Shown here in pieces: positions 11,301 through 22,399 of a stretch of 64,000 bases of DNA. The notes below the pieces were generated by a model that was given only the letters and a program-made list of their open reading frames with translations, ran no database searches and was not told where the DNA came from. Within the stretch, counting starts at the first letter, position 1; every line of letters begins with the position of its first letter. The position numbers and the translations under genes were made by a program. The DNA is from Heliocidaris erythrogramma (lineage: Eukaryota; Echinodermata; Echinoidea; Camarodonta; Echinometridae), in contig CM046853.1 of assembly GCA_025617745.1 (NCBI GenBank), positions 33,922,625 to 33,986,624 on the forward strand, read 5' to 3'.

Positions 11301-11703
11301 TCACTTTTGAAAAGGAGTTACGAGCATAGGCCTACCCCTTGTATGGGGAGTTGGGGGGCCGGGTACAAACGACCTTTTGATATGAGTTTTGACTTTTGAT
11401 AGTGGGTATTGATAGAATGATAGTGGCATTAAAAGGTGTTTCTAACTTTGGAAAGATGATAAACACACCTTGGCTTATGTCAGCACATGTCTGTAACACA
11501 ATTTCACAATATTTAAAGTAGAACGTTAATGATTTTGAATATTTGCTTAATACTTATTATTGCATAGATGGCATAAATTAAACAAGGTTATCCAAATTCA
11601 ACGCTTGGAAACATTTGAAGTAATGATTATTATCAATTATAAAACGGTAAAATACAGCCCCCGATATAGCAGCTGAAGAGCTCCTCGAACGCTGCTGAGA
11701 TAT

Positions 11704-12262
11704 GTGACGACACACCCTGGACCAGTCCTGTCTAAGCAGACGATGTCCCATAACATCTTACACATTTTCAGAGCCTATTTTGTCATCTCCTCTTCACTTA
11801 TTTCTCTTCCTTCACTAGCGTCAGTCTTAATGTTAGTCTGTTGCCTCACTCTTAACTTCGTGTATGGTATTATTTTGATGAAAAATGCAGCGTTAAAAAA
11901 ATAAAGGAATCAGTCACTTGTAAACAAAATAAGACGCCATTGTATTTTCAGCTGCTTGCACCGGGGCATGTTCGGGGTTTCAAGAGGGAACGAATACCAT
12001 CCTGCTATTATTCGGAGGGCTTTTCAATTTGAAAGTGGGGTTTATTTCATTGATCATTGACCCTTCTCCTATGTATTTACAATCAAACGGTTTTAGCTAT
12101 CAGAATCAGTTTCACTTTCCCTTTATAATGGTGTGAAATAAGGTCATGTTTAAATACACCAAACTCTTTATAATTTGATAAATAATTGCATTGCAATTAC
12201 GTTCATTCATTATAGGACGTCGTCTGCTTAAGCAGGATCGATCCCGAGTGTGACGACATCAA
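11704..12262. repeat. Inner inverted repeat pair
   Basis: About 50 bases at 11704-11753 (containing TCTAAGCAGACGATGTCC) are matched in reverse complement at 12213-12262 (GGACGTCGTCTGCTTAAGCA). They enclose about 460 bp of unrecognised sequence. This is probably another small element inside the larger foldback. Confidence 0.6.
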
Positions 12263-13247
12263 AACATCGCTATATTTCTGGCGAATCCTCGGATATTCCA
12301 GATGCTGAGAAGAGCTTTTATTTGTGTTGTTTTTATAATCACCAGATACGCAGTTGACATAAAACTTATACGATTGCCATCTGTAAGCTTCCCAGTTACT
12401 AGTGATACATTAATTGCCATATTTGTGATTTTCTTTGAATATCTACTTTAACAGGTCACGCCAAAAAAATAAAAATAAATTAACAATCCTAGCTACGCCA
12501 CTTGCCCTTTCTTCCCCGTGTGTTTTTATGCATAATTATTCAATTCTCCTATTTATTTTGCACAAATAATGATTTCCTTGTCAAAAGCATTTTTAGATAC
12601 CGTTTTTTTATATTTTCTACATCTTAGACAAAAGAAAAACGAAAAAACCAGCAAGAGTACATTTTTCACAAAAAATTCTAAAACGTCTGTTACAAAAGTC
12701 TACTCAACACACCCATTCGAGGAAAGCCCCCCCGGTTGTCTCGAAGTGGCGCGTTCATTGAACTTCTCGCTGGGAACGCGTCCATTCGAGATAACCGGGG
12801 GGGGGGGCTTGTCTCGAAAGGGTGTGCCCGTTCCCGCTCCCATCCCGCTCCCATCCCGCTCCCGCACCCCACCCATTCGAGACAAGCCCATGAAAAATAG
12901 GGGAAATTACTTTATTTCCCCCTATTTTATTAACGTAATAGAAAAGGAAATACCTTGTTTGTGAGAAAATAGGAAGAAATGTAGGGAAAATAGGGGGGGA
13001 TATTTTTGCTCTTTCAAAAACTATAATTGATAATATTACTCGTTTGCTGTGTATAACATTTCGAAAAAAAATACGCACGTGATTTATTTTGTTAAACTTG
13101 TAATCAAGAATTATTTATGTGTCAAATTTTATGTTTATCTCTATGTATTAATTTAATTTATGTAGAGTCTTGTTTCCTGGACCACATAAAAATGTTGTTT
13201 TATTTAATAATAGCGGCCGCCGGATTAAGATCTAGCCTAATAGGCCA

Positions 13248-14296
13248 GGAGCCTGTCCCGAAATAGTCACCCCATTTATCCATAAGATTTGACCACTTAA
13301 AGTTACTTAGATCATCTAAGTCAAAAAGGTTGTCAGCCTGACCGCAGCCGTCGGGCTTATTCCCCAGAGCACCCAAAAGAGATCCCAAAGTCGGGTCGAT
13401 TTCACCCCCATCTCCCCATTCACCAAACTTTTTCAGTAGGAAGTAGGATGACTGGACATTACAAAACACAGCATACTGACAAAAATTTCCGTCGGGATGG
13501 GGTGTCAGACAGCCCCTAAAAATTGGGGTAAATTTTTCCCCCTGAAGCCCAGGGACCAAATTTTGTCAGAAGGAAGAGCTATGAATGTACATTCCTAAAA
13601 TATAAAAACTGACAAAATTGTCCATCGGGAACGGGGTGTCGGACCCCCTGAAATGAAAACCTCAAAGTGCCCTTTGACAACGTTTTGCCTCCAAAATGCT
13701 CTGTATGTAAAGGTAAACCATGTTTTTACCTTCTGACTATGATAACTCAAAAGTTTTTTATTCAGTTGAATTCAAATTTACATAATGTAATTTTTAGTAT
13801 AATCATTTTATTGAGGTGCAATTTAGTGTCAATTGGTCATTTCATTAATAAGTTATTAAATTGTGAAAAATGTATTGCTTTCTAAAAAGTAGGCAAAAAA
13901 TATAGCCCGCATTATGTAAACACACCCATTGTCTATGTAACAAGGCATCTAACAAGGTATCGTAGTTGAGTGGTGTAATCACTTGACTGGGGATGCAAAG
14001 GTCGTGGGTTCGAACCCCGGCACGGCACTTATGTCCTTGGGCAAGGCATTTTATCTTCATTGCTCCTCTCCACCCAGGTGTTAAATGGGTATACCCGGTA
14101 GGATGCGAACGTCATAGTGGCTAAAATTGCACGTGTGCGCCTGTAAAATGGTTGCCAAGCCGGAATGCTCCCAAGTGGAGTGGAGAATGTGCACTCTTAG
14201 TGCAGAATCGCAATTGAATCCAATGACCGGGGTAATAATAGACTGTAAAGCGTTTTGATCACTTATTTAATTGGAAAGGCCGTATATAAACAGCAG

Positions 14297-14329
<33 letters not shown>

Positions 14330-15121
14330 GAGAAGCTTGTTGGTATCTGTGCAATTAACACATGCATACTACATTTCAGCCTGGCAGTCACATACCACAG
14401 ATACCTGAAAAGCTCTTCTATTATGCCTTGTCAAACAGGTGACGATGGACAATGGGTTTGTTTACATAATACATTTTGCGCTACTTTTGAGAAAATACAT
14501 TTTTAACAATTTAATAACTTATCAATGAAATGACCAAGTGCCACCAAATTGCACCTCAAGAAGATTATTATACTCAAAATTATATTATAAAATTTTATGA
14601 AATGAATAAAACACTTTTTAAATTATCATAGTCAGAAGGTAAGAATTTTTTTTTTTACAGAGCATTTTGGGGGGCAAAGCGTTGTCAAAGTTGTCAAAGG
14701 GCACTTTGGGGTTTTCATTTCAGGGGGTCTGACAGTTTTTAATTGTCATTTTTTATATTTTTGGAATGTACATCCATAGTTCTTCCTTCTGACAAAATTT
14801 GGTTCATGGGCTTCAAGGGGGGTAATATACCCATTTTTAGGGGCCATCTGACACCCCATTTCGACGGAAATTTTTGTAAGTTTTTGTGTTTTGTAACGTC
14901 CAGTCATACTACTTCCTATTCTAAGTAACTTTACAGGGTCAATCATGTTAATCTTTTGTAAATTTTGTAATTGTCCGTAATAATGTACCTTTCAATTTGA
15001 ATGATTGTAAGTATACTAATTTGACCTTCAGATTGTTTAATAAAAAACATAAATACAAAAAAAACTTTATGGGGTCAAATCTTATGGGTAAAATTGGGTG
15101 ACTATTTCGGGACAGGCTCCC
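13248..15121. mobile_element. Long foldback element with about 700-bp arms
   Basis: The ends GAGCCTGTCCCGAAATAGTC and GACTATTTCGGGACAGGCTC are inverted, and homology continues inward for about 700 bp on each side to a hairpin near 14340-14420 (GGTATCTGTG / CACAGATACC). The left arm is interrupted by a SINE at 13950-14330. About 250 bp of the arm (near 13640-13860) is a diverged relative of part of the 2.3 kb array unit (for example 290-440). The 119-residue frame at 13200-13559 on the minus strand lies in the arm and is not recognised. Confidence 0.8.
13950..14330 (+). mobile_element. tRNA-derived SINE with (TTA)n tail
   Basis: It starts with a tRNA-like head: an A-box-like stretch TAGTTGAGTGGTGTAAT and a consensus B box, GGGTTCGAACCCC. 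The body contains CCTTGGGCAAGGCA and ends in about ten TTA triplets. The tRNA-like part lacks a paired acceptor stem, so it is not a working tRNA. Comparing the two arms of the surrounding foldback shows clean insertion between ACAAGGCAT and AGAAGCTT. Confidence 0.85.
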
Positions 15122-15404
15122 AGACTATAATTGAAATTTCATGAAATTAAATCAATTGTCACTCACTATATTGGTTAAATCATCATGAAATTCTTTGCAA
15201 TGAGCAATGAATTTCATCATAACATCACTACAAGCTACATGCTTATTTGGGAATAATCATTATCAAAGGAACGGATCACCAAAGTACTGTCGATTTTTGT
15301 GTAAATGTTACAAGTAGGAATCTGAGACTGAATAATACGTCTGATTACTTCAAGATGTTTTAGGATGTGGACTCACTGTACCTTTCTGTCTTCCTTTCTT
15401 ACAG

Positions 15405-15645
15405 ACAAAGGGAACAAGCGAATGGAGTAAGGACTACGTATCAGTCACAGAAATCGACCGTAGGGTTGATCGGGATAGACGAATCTGATGGAAAGGGGGA
15501 AACGGAGTTAAAAACAGAAAAGGAAACATTTTCTTATTCAGATGCAGGGAACCATTCCACAGAAAAAGAATACCCAGAGCAATTGAAAGATGGGAATAGT
15601 GTCAAAGATAAGACGGCACCGATTATACCGATGACAGAACTTTAA
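15405..15645 (+). CDS. Gene A: last coding exon, cytoplasmic tail with PDZ-type C-terminus
   Basis: Acceptor TTCCTTTCTTACAG ends at 15404. The first base completes the Arg codon begun at the end of 6046-6136; 79 residues then follow to a TAA at 15643-15645. The tail is hydrophilic and charged, starting QREQANGVRTTYQSQ and rich in Glu, Lys, Ser and Thr. It holds three tyrosines (TYQS, SYSD, EYPE) that could be phosphorylated, but no domain. The last four residues are MTEL; T-x-L at the end fits a class I PDZ ligand, suggesting anchoring to a scaffold under the membrane. The frame is open for 38 bases upstream of the acceptor, which is intron. The join to 6046-6136 is supported by matching phases and by basic residues on both sides. 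Confidence 0.75.
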
Positions 15646-16320
15646 AATCAGACATGAACTCAAGTTTATGTCTGATGTTGTCTGAATTTTATTCACCTAA
15701 AATAATTTCATCTTTTATTATATTATTTCTAAAATGTCATCCCTTTGTTGCCGTATTTATGAGCGTAATCAATGGAAGAGAGACATAGACAGAGAGAGAG
15801 AGGGGGGGGGGGGAGAGAGAATTGTGTTTTGGGGCAGGGTGGAACGACAATGGACAGAGTAAACATGACAAGGAGAAATTGTAATCAATATTTCTTCAGC
15901 ATCCATTTTGGTTTGTGTGTGTATTTACCAACGGAAATTTTTTTTTTAATATATAAATATTTTTCAAATGTCAAAATCTTTTCATTCTATGGTCAATGAA
16001 TATGTAGTAACATATTGGATTGGAAACTCTTTCATCTCATTTGAACTTATCACTTGTAATATAAGATATAGCTACCTTCAAATGTAAGCAGGTGTATTTT
16101 CCGTGGTAGCGCATGAATTTATTTCACGTTTTTAAAACACCATTCCCGTTCATCCTCCACAGTAGTCGTTACAAAGCCTACATGTACGTACGCAGTTATT
16201 TGGTCCAAGCCCTATTACGATCGTTACGATGTTGTTTTCATCAAGTGATATTATATGTGAGGTTCAATGCAATAGACCTATGGAAATAATTCTATATAAA
16301 TAAATCTTCTGCCTTAAAGC
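15646..16320 (+). other. Probable 3' UTR of gene A
   Basis: AT-rich DNA follows the stop codon. It includes a GA/G tract near 15790-15823. The first clear AATAAA is at 16299-16304, about 650 bases after the stop. The transcript end is inferred from this signal alone. Confidence 0.4.
16299..16304 (+). promoter_or_regulatory. Candidate polyadenylation signal of gene A
   Basis: AATAAA in the context TATAAATAAATCTT. It is the first perfect copy that I see after the stop at 15645. Confidence 0.35.
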
Positions 16321-16741
16321 AGTGCCTTACAAAACCTGTACCAAAGGAAAATTTTCTTCATTTAGCCACTGCATTGTAATCTAGACGATATTTCAGTCAC
16401 CGAAATACTCAAATTTCTGTATGTTTTTAATGAAAATTAATTGCATTGAAACGTGTGGTTTATTACCTGCTTACACTGTGTTTATGTACTCAGATTGAAT
16501 GTATATACCCTATTATCTTGGAAAGAAAGATATCTGAGAGCTATATATATACGATTTACGCACATTATTTGTTAAATAGTGTATGTACAGGTGTACCAAA
16601 CCAGAGGACTCTAAGAAATTTATGGGGGAAATCGGAATAGTGGTACAAAAAATGGGACTTATAGCATTATGCATGATTTCCAAAATTTGAAAAATCAAAA
16701 TATATATATATATATTTTGTCACAGAAGGCGCATACTTATT

Positions 16742-16892
16742 TGACTAACGGGTACATTAAGTCGACACCTAACAATGCAGTTTATTCCGTCATAATAGCG
16801 ACCCCTACATTAGGTAGACAGTTGGTACATTAGGTCGACAGTTGAACAAAGAAAAAGAACAAAAACTGTCCTCCTAATGTACCCATTAGTCG
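16742..16892. mobile_element. MITE with CTAATGGGTACATTAGG-type ends
   Basis: Left end TGACTAACGGGTACATTAAG and right end CTAATGTACCCATTAGTCG are inverted. Related GTACATTAGGTCGAC motifs lie inside. An (AT)n tract lies just right of it (about 16912-16948). Confidence 0.75.
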
Positions 16893-16905
16893 TTTATATA
16901 TTTTT

Positions 16906-16952
<47 letters not shown>

Positions 16953-16999
16953 CATATACGAGTATATATATATTAATATATATGCTTAACAATATTTTA

Positions 17000-17079
17000 C
17001 TAAAGGGTACATTAGGTCGACACCGTCATTCCGTCATAATAGCGACCCCTACATTAGCTGGACCCATGTACCCATTAGG

Positions 17080-17080
<1 letters not shown>
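17000..17080. mobile_element. Deleted copy of the 16742 MITE between (AT)n tracts
   Basis: Starts TAAAGGGTACATTAGGTCGA and ends ATGTACCCATTAGGGG. It shares the interior CCGTCATAATAGCGACCCC with the 16742 copy but is about half its length. (AT)n tracts flank it at 16912-16948 and 17082-17118. The frame at 16877-17161 is microsatellite and MITE, not a gene. Confidence 0.7.
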
Positions 17081-17126
<46 letters not shown>

Positions 17127-17215
17127 ATTTATCTTTGTTAAAAATGAAAATAGCTAAATAATCAAACATTTAAAACCAGGGTCCAGGGCACAGTGACGTT
17201 TAATATACAGTTGTG

Positions 17216-17442
17216 TAATAGACCGCTTCGGTAATGTATGCAAATTTTGTATATACCTTTCAAACAAAGGTTGTTGTTGACAACGGGAAAGCTTGCCGGA
17301 CATAGCAACAAATAATGTATGCAAACTGGATTCCAAGCATTGAGGCTCATTTATAAAAAGCAGGTTTAATGGAATAGCTCGTCACTAGTTGCTCAGCGAA
17401 TATATGTGCATAAATTTGTTTACATTGCAGAAGCGGTCTATT
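17216..17442. mobile_element. MITE with AATAGACCGCTTC ends
   Basis: Left end AATAGACCGCTTC and right end GAAGCGGTCTATT are exact inverted repeats. The interior carries GCCGGACATAGCAACAAATA, which recurs in relatives at 26211-26425 and 38712-38845. Confidence 0.8.
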
Positions 17443-18180
17443 GCTAAGGTGTACAAAGCACAAAGCAAGATGTACAATAAATGCAACATATTAGAAAATT
17501 AGAAGAAAAAGATAGAAGTATTAACATAAAATATTAATTTTTCCCTTTAACATTAACCGAAAGGGTTAACGATAACCAAAAGCCTATTACTTTTTTATGC
17601 TTGCTTACCAAGGTTTAAGCCTTCATATCACTTTTGAAAATATGATCTTTAAGTTTATTTTTATGAAATCTCTAGCATAGACATTGTTAATATATTTTTT
17701 GTTCACAAAGCTTCTTCATGTACGTATATTATAAGAATTCGGTTGCATCGGATAAGCGATGTTTCTTCTTCACGTGTATTCGGATATATCCCTTAGTACA
17801 GCTGTTTAAACGACATGTAAGTATCCCTTTAATATTTTGAAAGATAAACGACAAATTAATCCATATATATTCCAGTTGAATAGCTTTCCTACAGAAAACT
17901 TTCATACAACCATCAGGTCACCAACCAAGTCACGAAAATATCCCCATCGAAATATTTTTTTTCATTGCCAAATCTTCACCCATTGTTTTCCGTTTAACCG
18001 ATCATGTTGGTGTGCGTGCCGGTGTAGGTTGCAGTCACATTTAATGAGTGTATATTCTATATTATGTTGCACACACATTCTAATTTAAATTTGAATTGAA
18101 ATAGATACATTGAAATTCGAATTTGAATTTTTTTATCATGTATAAAAGATTGATGATTATTTTGTCAGTGGCAAGGAAAT
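17443..18180. other. Stretch without recognised genes
   Basis: AT-rich DNA. The 83-residue frame at 17837-18088 has no feature I recognise and no splice or start context that supports it. Confidence 0.4.
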
Positions 18181-18352
18181 GTTAGTGATTCTATACTCCT
18201 TGATCCCATGTTCCTCTGTCCCTTGATCCTATGCCCCCCTGATCGTATGCTCATTAGATCCTTTGTTCTGATCCTATGCCCCCCCTCCCCCCCGATCTGA
18301 TGCTCCCCTGATCCCATGCTCCCCAGAATCAGATCTGATATTCCTCTTACTC

Positions 18353-18830
18353 TATGCTCCCCTGATCATATGCTGAATAGGTCCTATATTCTTCTGATCA
18401 TATGCTCCTCTTCCCTTATGTTCTCCATATCCTATGTTATCCAGATCCCTTGTTCCTCTGTCCCGATGCTCCCCTGATCATATGCTGAATAGGTCCTATG
18501 TTCTTCTGATCATATGCTCCTCTTCCCTTATGTTCTCCATATCCTATGTTATCCAGATCCCTTGTTCCTCTGTCCCGATGCTCCCCTGATCATATGCTGA
18601 ATAGGTCCTATGTTCTTCTGATCATATGCTCCTCTTCCCTTATGTTCTCCATATCCTATGTTATCCAGATCCCTTGTTCCTCTGTCCCGATGCTCCCCTG
18701 ATCATATGCTGAATAGGTCCTATGTTCTTCTGATCATATGCTCCTCTTCCCTTATGTTCTCCATATCCTATGTTATCCAGATCCCTTGTTCCTCTGTCCC
18801 GATGCTCCCCTGATCATATGCTGAATAGAT
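18353..18830. repeat. 112-bp higher-order tandem repeat, about 4.3 copies
   Basis: The block CCTATGTTATCCAGATCC recurs at 18431, 18543, 18655 and 18767, exactly 112 bases apart each time, with almost no differences between copies. It is a recent amplification of seven or so of the shorter ancestral units. Confidence 0.95.
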
Positions 18831-18892
18831 CTGTTTTTTTTTTATCGTATGCTCCTCAGATCAAATGCTGCCCTGACCATATGTTCCCCCTA

Positions 18893-19130
18893 ACACTATG
18901 AACATGACGAACAAAGAAGCGGACAATTTATGCTGCTCCTCATTGTACCCTTCACAATTGCACTGGTTAACAAAAGAACATCCATTCATTGCTATCCTGT
19001 AAAAATATGTAGAACAGGTGTCACATAATAGCAGTGAAGGGATGTCCTTTTGTTTACTAGAGCTACAAGTGGAGGGTAGAATGAGGAGCTGCATAAATTG
19101 TCCGCTCTCTTTGTCCCCGTGTTCATAGTG
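18893..19130. mobile_element. Foldback MITE, copy 1 in the satellite
   Basis: The left end CACTATGAACATGACGAACA is inverted at the right end (GTTCATAGTG). Inner blocks such as AAGCGGACAATTTATG and CATAAATTGTCCGCT also pair. The frame at 18861-19094 is this element. Confidence 0.85.
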
Positions 19131-19282
19131 TAATTATGTGCTCCTCTGATTCTATGTCCCTCCATGAATAGAATTCCTGTTTGGATTTGCGCCCATGTGT
19201 CCCTCTGTTTCTATGCTTCTCTTATCCCACGTTCCATTGTCCCTATATATGCTTCCCTGATCATATGCTGAATAGATCTTAT

Positions 19283-19541
19283 CACTATGAACATGGCGAA
19301 CAAAGAAGCGGACAAAATATACAGCTCCACATTGTACCTTCCACAATTGCCCTGGTAGACAAAAGAACATCCCTTCATTGCTATTATGTCAAAATATGTA
19401 GAACAGGTGCTGTAACATGCATATTCAGCTGTTCTACTTATTTCACATAATAGTAGTTATTTTGTCTACCAGACCAATTGTGGAGGGTACAATGAGGAGC
19501 TGTATATTTTGTCCGCTCTCTTTGTCATCGCGTTCATAGCG
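19283..19541. mobile_element. Foldback MITE, copy 2 in the satellite
   Basis: Same family as 18893-19130: starts CACTATGAACATGGCGAACA, ends GCGTTCATAGCG, and shares AATATGTAGAACAGGTG in the loop. The two copies have diverged somewhat. Confidence 0.85.
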
Positions 19542-20012
19542 TATGTTCTATTGATCGCATGCTCCCCAGATCGTATGCTCCCATACCCCTATGCTGCCCT
19601 AATCCTGTGCTCCCCTGATTCTATATGTGTTGTGTCATGATATATTCTATTACCAACATCTTCATGTGTTGTACAGGGGAAAAACAACATAATGAATCAT
19701 GTACAGAACATCATTGTTATGATTGTAATTCATATATCAATGAAATGTAAATTATATATGTACTGCATGTCCTATATCCATTTTTATTAGATATTTGTAC
19801 AATGTGCCAAGATTTTTTGCAAAAGGGCTTTGTCAGGGTGACACCGAAAAGAGGAGTAGTCGTCCTGGGGACGTCTGTACGTCTATAGTCCAGCGTTATG
19901 CAATCTTTATTGCAATAACATTCGTCCGATAAATAGATTTAGTATGGAAAGAAGGGCTAATGAGAAGGAGAGCCTATGGTGTGTACGATTAAAGCCCCAC
20001 GTCAACGTAGTC

Positions 20013-20300
20013 ATCCCTGTCCCTCAGTGTGTTCACACAGTCGGCTCTGTGAAGATGTGTTTCACAATGTTAAAACGCTCGCATTTAACAGTGTGGAGAT
20101 GATTTCACACTGTAGACACCTCCACAGTGTGGTTTACCCCAGAGTGTTCACATAGTGATGCTCGATTTCACAGTGTGAATTTACTCGCTCACAATGTGAA
20201 AATGTGATTCACAATGTTAAAACGCTCGAATTTAACAGTGTGAAGATGATTTCACACTGTGAACACACTGTGGGACACTGTGTTCTTTCCGCCAGGGATA
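20013..20300. mobile_element. MITE with CAGTGTGTTCACA terminal repeats
   Basis: Left ATCCCTGTCCCTCAGTGTGT and right end CACTGTGTTCTTTCCGCCAGGGAT are imperfect inverted repeats. Inside, about 65 bp around TTCACAATGTTAAAACGCTC occurs twice (near 20080 and 20210). Many ACAGTGTGAA motifs occur in both orientations. Confidence 0.75.
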
Positions 20301-21835
20301 TTAGATTCCCCTAAAGCAATGAAAAGTCATTTAGACACCTTGGTTAACGTGTCGTATATTTTACCACTGCTGTGTGATCCTCGTAGGATTATGTTGGATG
20401 TGAATTGAGATGCAAAAGTAAACCCATGAAACCACTTGATACGATATCGTTGTTTGTATGTTGAGTAGCAGAACAAAGATAATTCTCTATCAATATCATT
20501 CATCCCTGGAGTCTTAATTTTCTCCATACAGGAGGATCGTCTAGATTGTGTATTTCAAGCAAATATATAGAAGTATGTAAAGCATTTTTAAAAACTTTTT
20601 ACAAGTGTTATAAATATATTTTGAACTCTTTGCAAGAATTAAAGGAATTTTGAGCTCTTTGAAATTATTGTCAAAGCACAATGGGATACAGAAGTTAGCA
20701 ATCATCCGACTGTCCTAACTTCGAATAACAGATTGGTACAATAAATTCATTCTTATCTTATTCCTTCCTCAGCCAAAGTTGCTTCATTCAGCCTAAATGT
20801 CACTAGATTCAAACCCTCCCTTTATGTTCAAACTACCGATTACAAAACAATCGTCATGAACTGCATCATAACTTTGCCCTATCCTACACTTTGTGTGCTG
20901 CAACAGTCAGAACGCTATACCGTATTTACCATGACTTTTAAAAACGAACATTTATTGAGACGTTTTTTGTTATTTTTGTCACCAAACACCATATTTCCTC
21001 AATCATGAATTATCTTACTCCCAAGGTAATGATATATGCCATTGTCAACAGACTTATCTTAACAGCTTCATAACAGGAAAAGGAAAGGGATACTTGTCTG
21101 AGAAGGGAAATTCAGATGGCAAAATGAATTCATGTTGAAATGTTATCGAAAAATGAATGATGATGAGTAAGGTGCTCCAAATAGGCACAGTAATGGCTAC
21201 GCCAGCTAGGCTGCCTGGGTATGGAAAGACCTAATAACCGTGACCCGCAAGTCTTCCTCCCCGACCAAGCTAGCGCAACCAGGGAAGAAATATTTAAGAA
21301 TATTATGAATACAAGCATAGATATACAATGAAACAACATACAAATATGAATCTTGTATCTCAACTTAAAACTGATTGTGATTTTAAGGATGTTTAAAACA
21401 AGTTTGACAGTTTTGTGAATGTTGGATAATTAATTATTTAAACATCTTTCTTCAGTATTAGTATGAGCAAATTAAGCATGAAAAGCGTTTATTGAATATA
21501 CTAATTCATTATATACTGCAAGATTTGATATTGATAGCTTAAAAAGTAAGCCAAACTAAATGATACAATGGCAAATCGATAAATAAAGACAAATTCCGAT
21601 TCAGATTAAGTCTAATTGCAAATTTGACATTGAGGGCAAAATCCCTTTTTGGCCAACTGCCCATTAGAAAGACGACCCGTCAGCGAGTCGTAGACTTAGT
21701 AGGAAACTTTAGAAAAAAAGTTTGAATAAGGTACTCGAGACCGACATTGTCGGTCTCGGATAACACCTGCAGTTGGATATCGGTCCTGCGGGCAGTCGGT
21801 CATCTACGATGTAGCTTTATGTAAATTCATTATAG
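20301..21835. other. Stretch without recognised genes
   Basis: Mostly AT-rich unique-looking DNA. The only notable structure is a perfect 11-bp hairpin with a one-base loop at 21736-21758 (arm CGAGACCGACA). Frames at 20327-20527 and 21130-21363 on the minus strand are short and unrecognised. Confidence 0.45.
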
Positions 21836-22065
21836 TCGTCATAATAGCAGTACTGTAGTAGTAGTCGTAGTAGTAGGAATAGTAGTAGTCGTAGTAGTCG
21901 TCGTCGTTGTAGTAGTAGTAGTTGTAGTAGTCGTAGTAGAAGTAGTTGTTGTTGTTGTAGTAATTGTAGTAGCAGTAGTAGTAGTAGAAGTAGTAGTAGT
22001 GGTAGTAGTAGTAGTACTAGTGGTTGTAGTAGTAGTAATCGTAGTGGTATTAGTAGTAGTAGTAA

Positions 22066-22103
<38 letters not shown>

Positions 22104-22399
22104 TAGTAATAGTATACCAGTCGTCTTAGTAGTAGTAGTAGCAGTAGTAGTTGTAGTAGTAGGAATAGCAGTAGTAGTAGTAGTAGTATGGTAGTACTAG
22201 TACTAGTAGTAGTAGTAGTAGTAGTAGTAGTTGTTGTTATTGTTGTAGGAATAACAGTAGTAGTATAGTAGTAGTAGCAGCAGCAGCAGTCGTCGTCGTC
22301 GTCGTCGTTGTAGTAGTAGTAGTAGTCGTAGTTGTGTTGTTGTAATAGAAATAGCAGCAGTGGTAGTAGTAGCAGCAGCAGCAGCAGCAGCAGCAGCAT
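21836..22399. repeat. 560-bp imperfect (TAG)n trinucleotide tract
   Basis: Almost continuous TAG triplets, broken by TCG, TTG, CAG and GTT variants, ending in (CAG)n. The 186-residue minus-strand frame of Thr, Leu and Tyr runs is a translation of this tract, not a protein. Confidence 0.95.

Larger units (their letters stand above)
10390..12900. mobile_element. Foldback element with about 290-bp arms
   Basis: The left arm (about 10390-10683) and right arm (about 12609-12900) are near-perfect reverse complements. They share GGCTTGTCTCGAATGGGTGG, the tandem GGGAGCGGGAT motif (three times), and TAGACTTTTGTAATAGACG-type sequence. Within each arm, CTTGTCTCGAA and TTCGAGACAAG make further hairpins. 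Short frames in the arms occur twice, in opposite orientations, because the arms are copies. The 1.9 kb centre holds a hAT-type MITE, G-rich direct repeats and an inner inverted pair. Confidence 0.75.
18181..19630. repeat. Satellite region built from GATCCTATGCTCCCC-type units
   Basis: Short degenerate units of about 15-20 bases (variants of GATCATATGCTCCCCT) fill the region except where two foldback MITEs interrupt it (18893-19130 and 19283-19541). The central part has been amplified as a higher-order 112-bp repeat. No coding capacity. Confidence 0.85.

Noticed and set aside
12569..12964. 131-residue plus-strand frame, and its partner at 10341-10598
   Set aside because: They lie in the inverted arms of a foldback element and are shadows of the same repeat on opposite strands.
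13200..13559. 119-residue minus-strand frame
   Set aside because: It lies in the arm of the 13248-15121 foldback, whose other arm does not keep the frame. No recognised domain.
16877..17161. 94-residue frame rich in Tyr and Ile
   Set aside because: Made by (AT)n microsatellites and two MITE pieces.
21839..22399. 186-residue minus-strand frame rich in Thr, Leu and Tyr
   Set aside because: It is a translation of an imperfect trinucleotide repeat. Other phases are also open, and composition changes only as the triplet changes.
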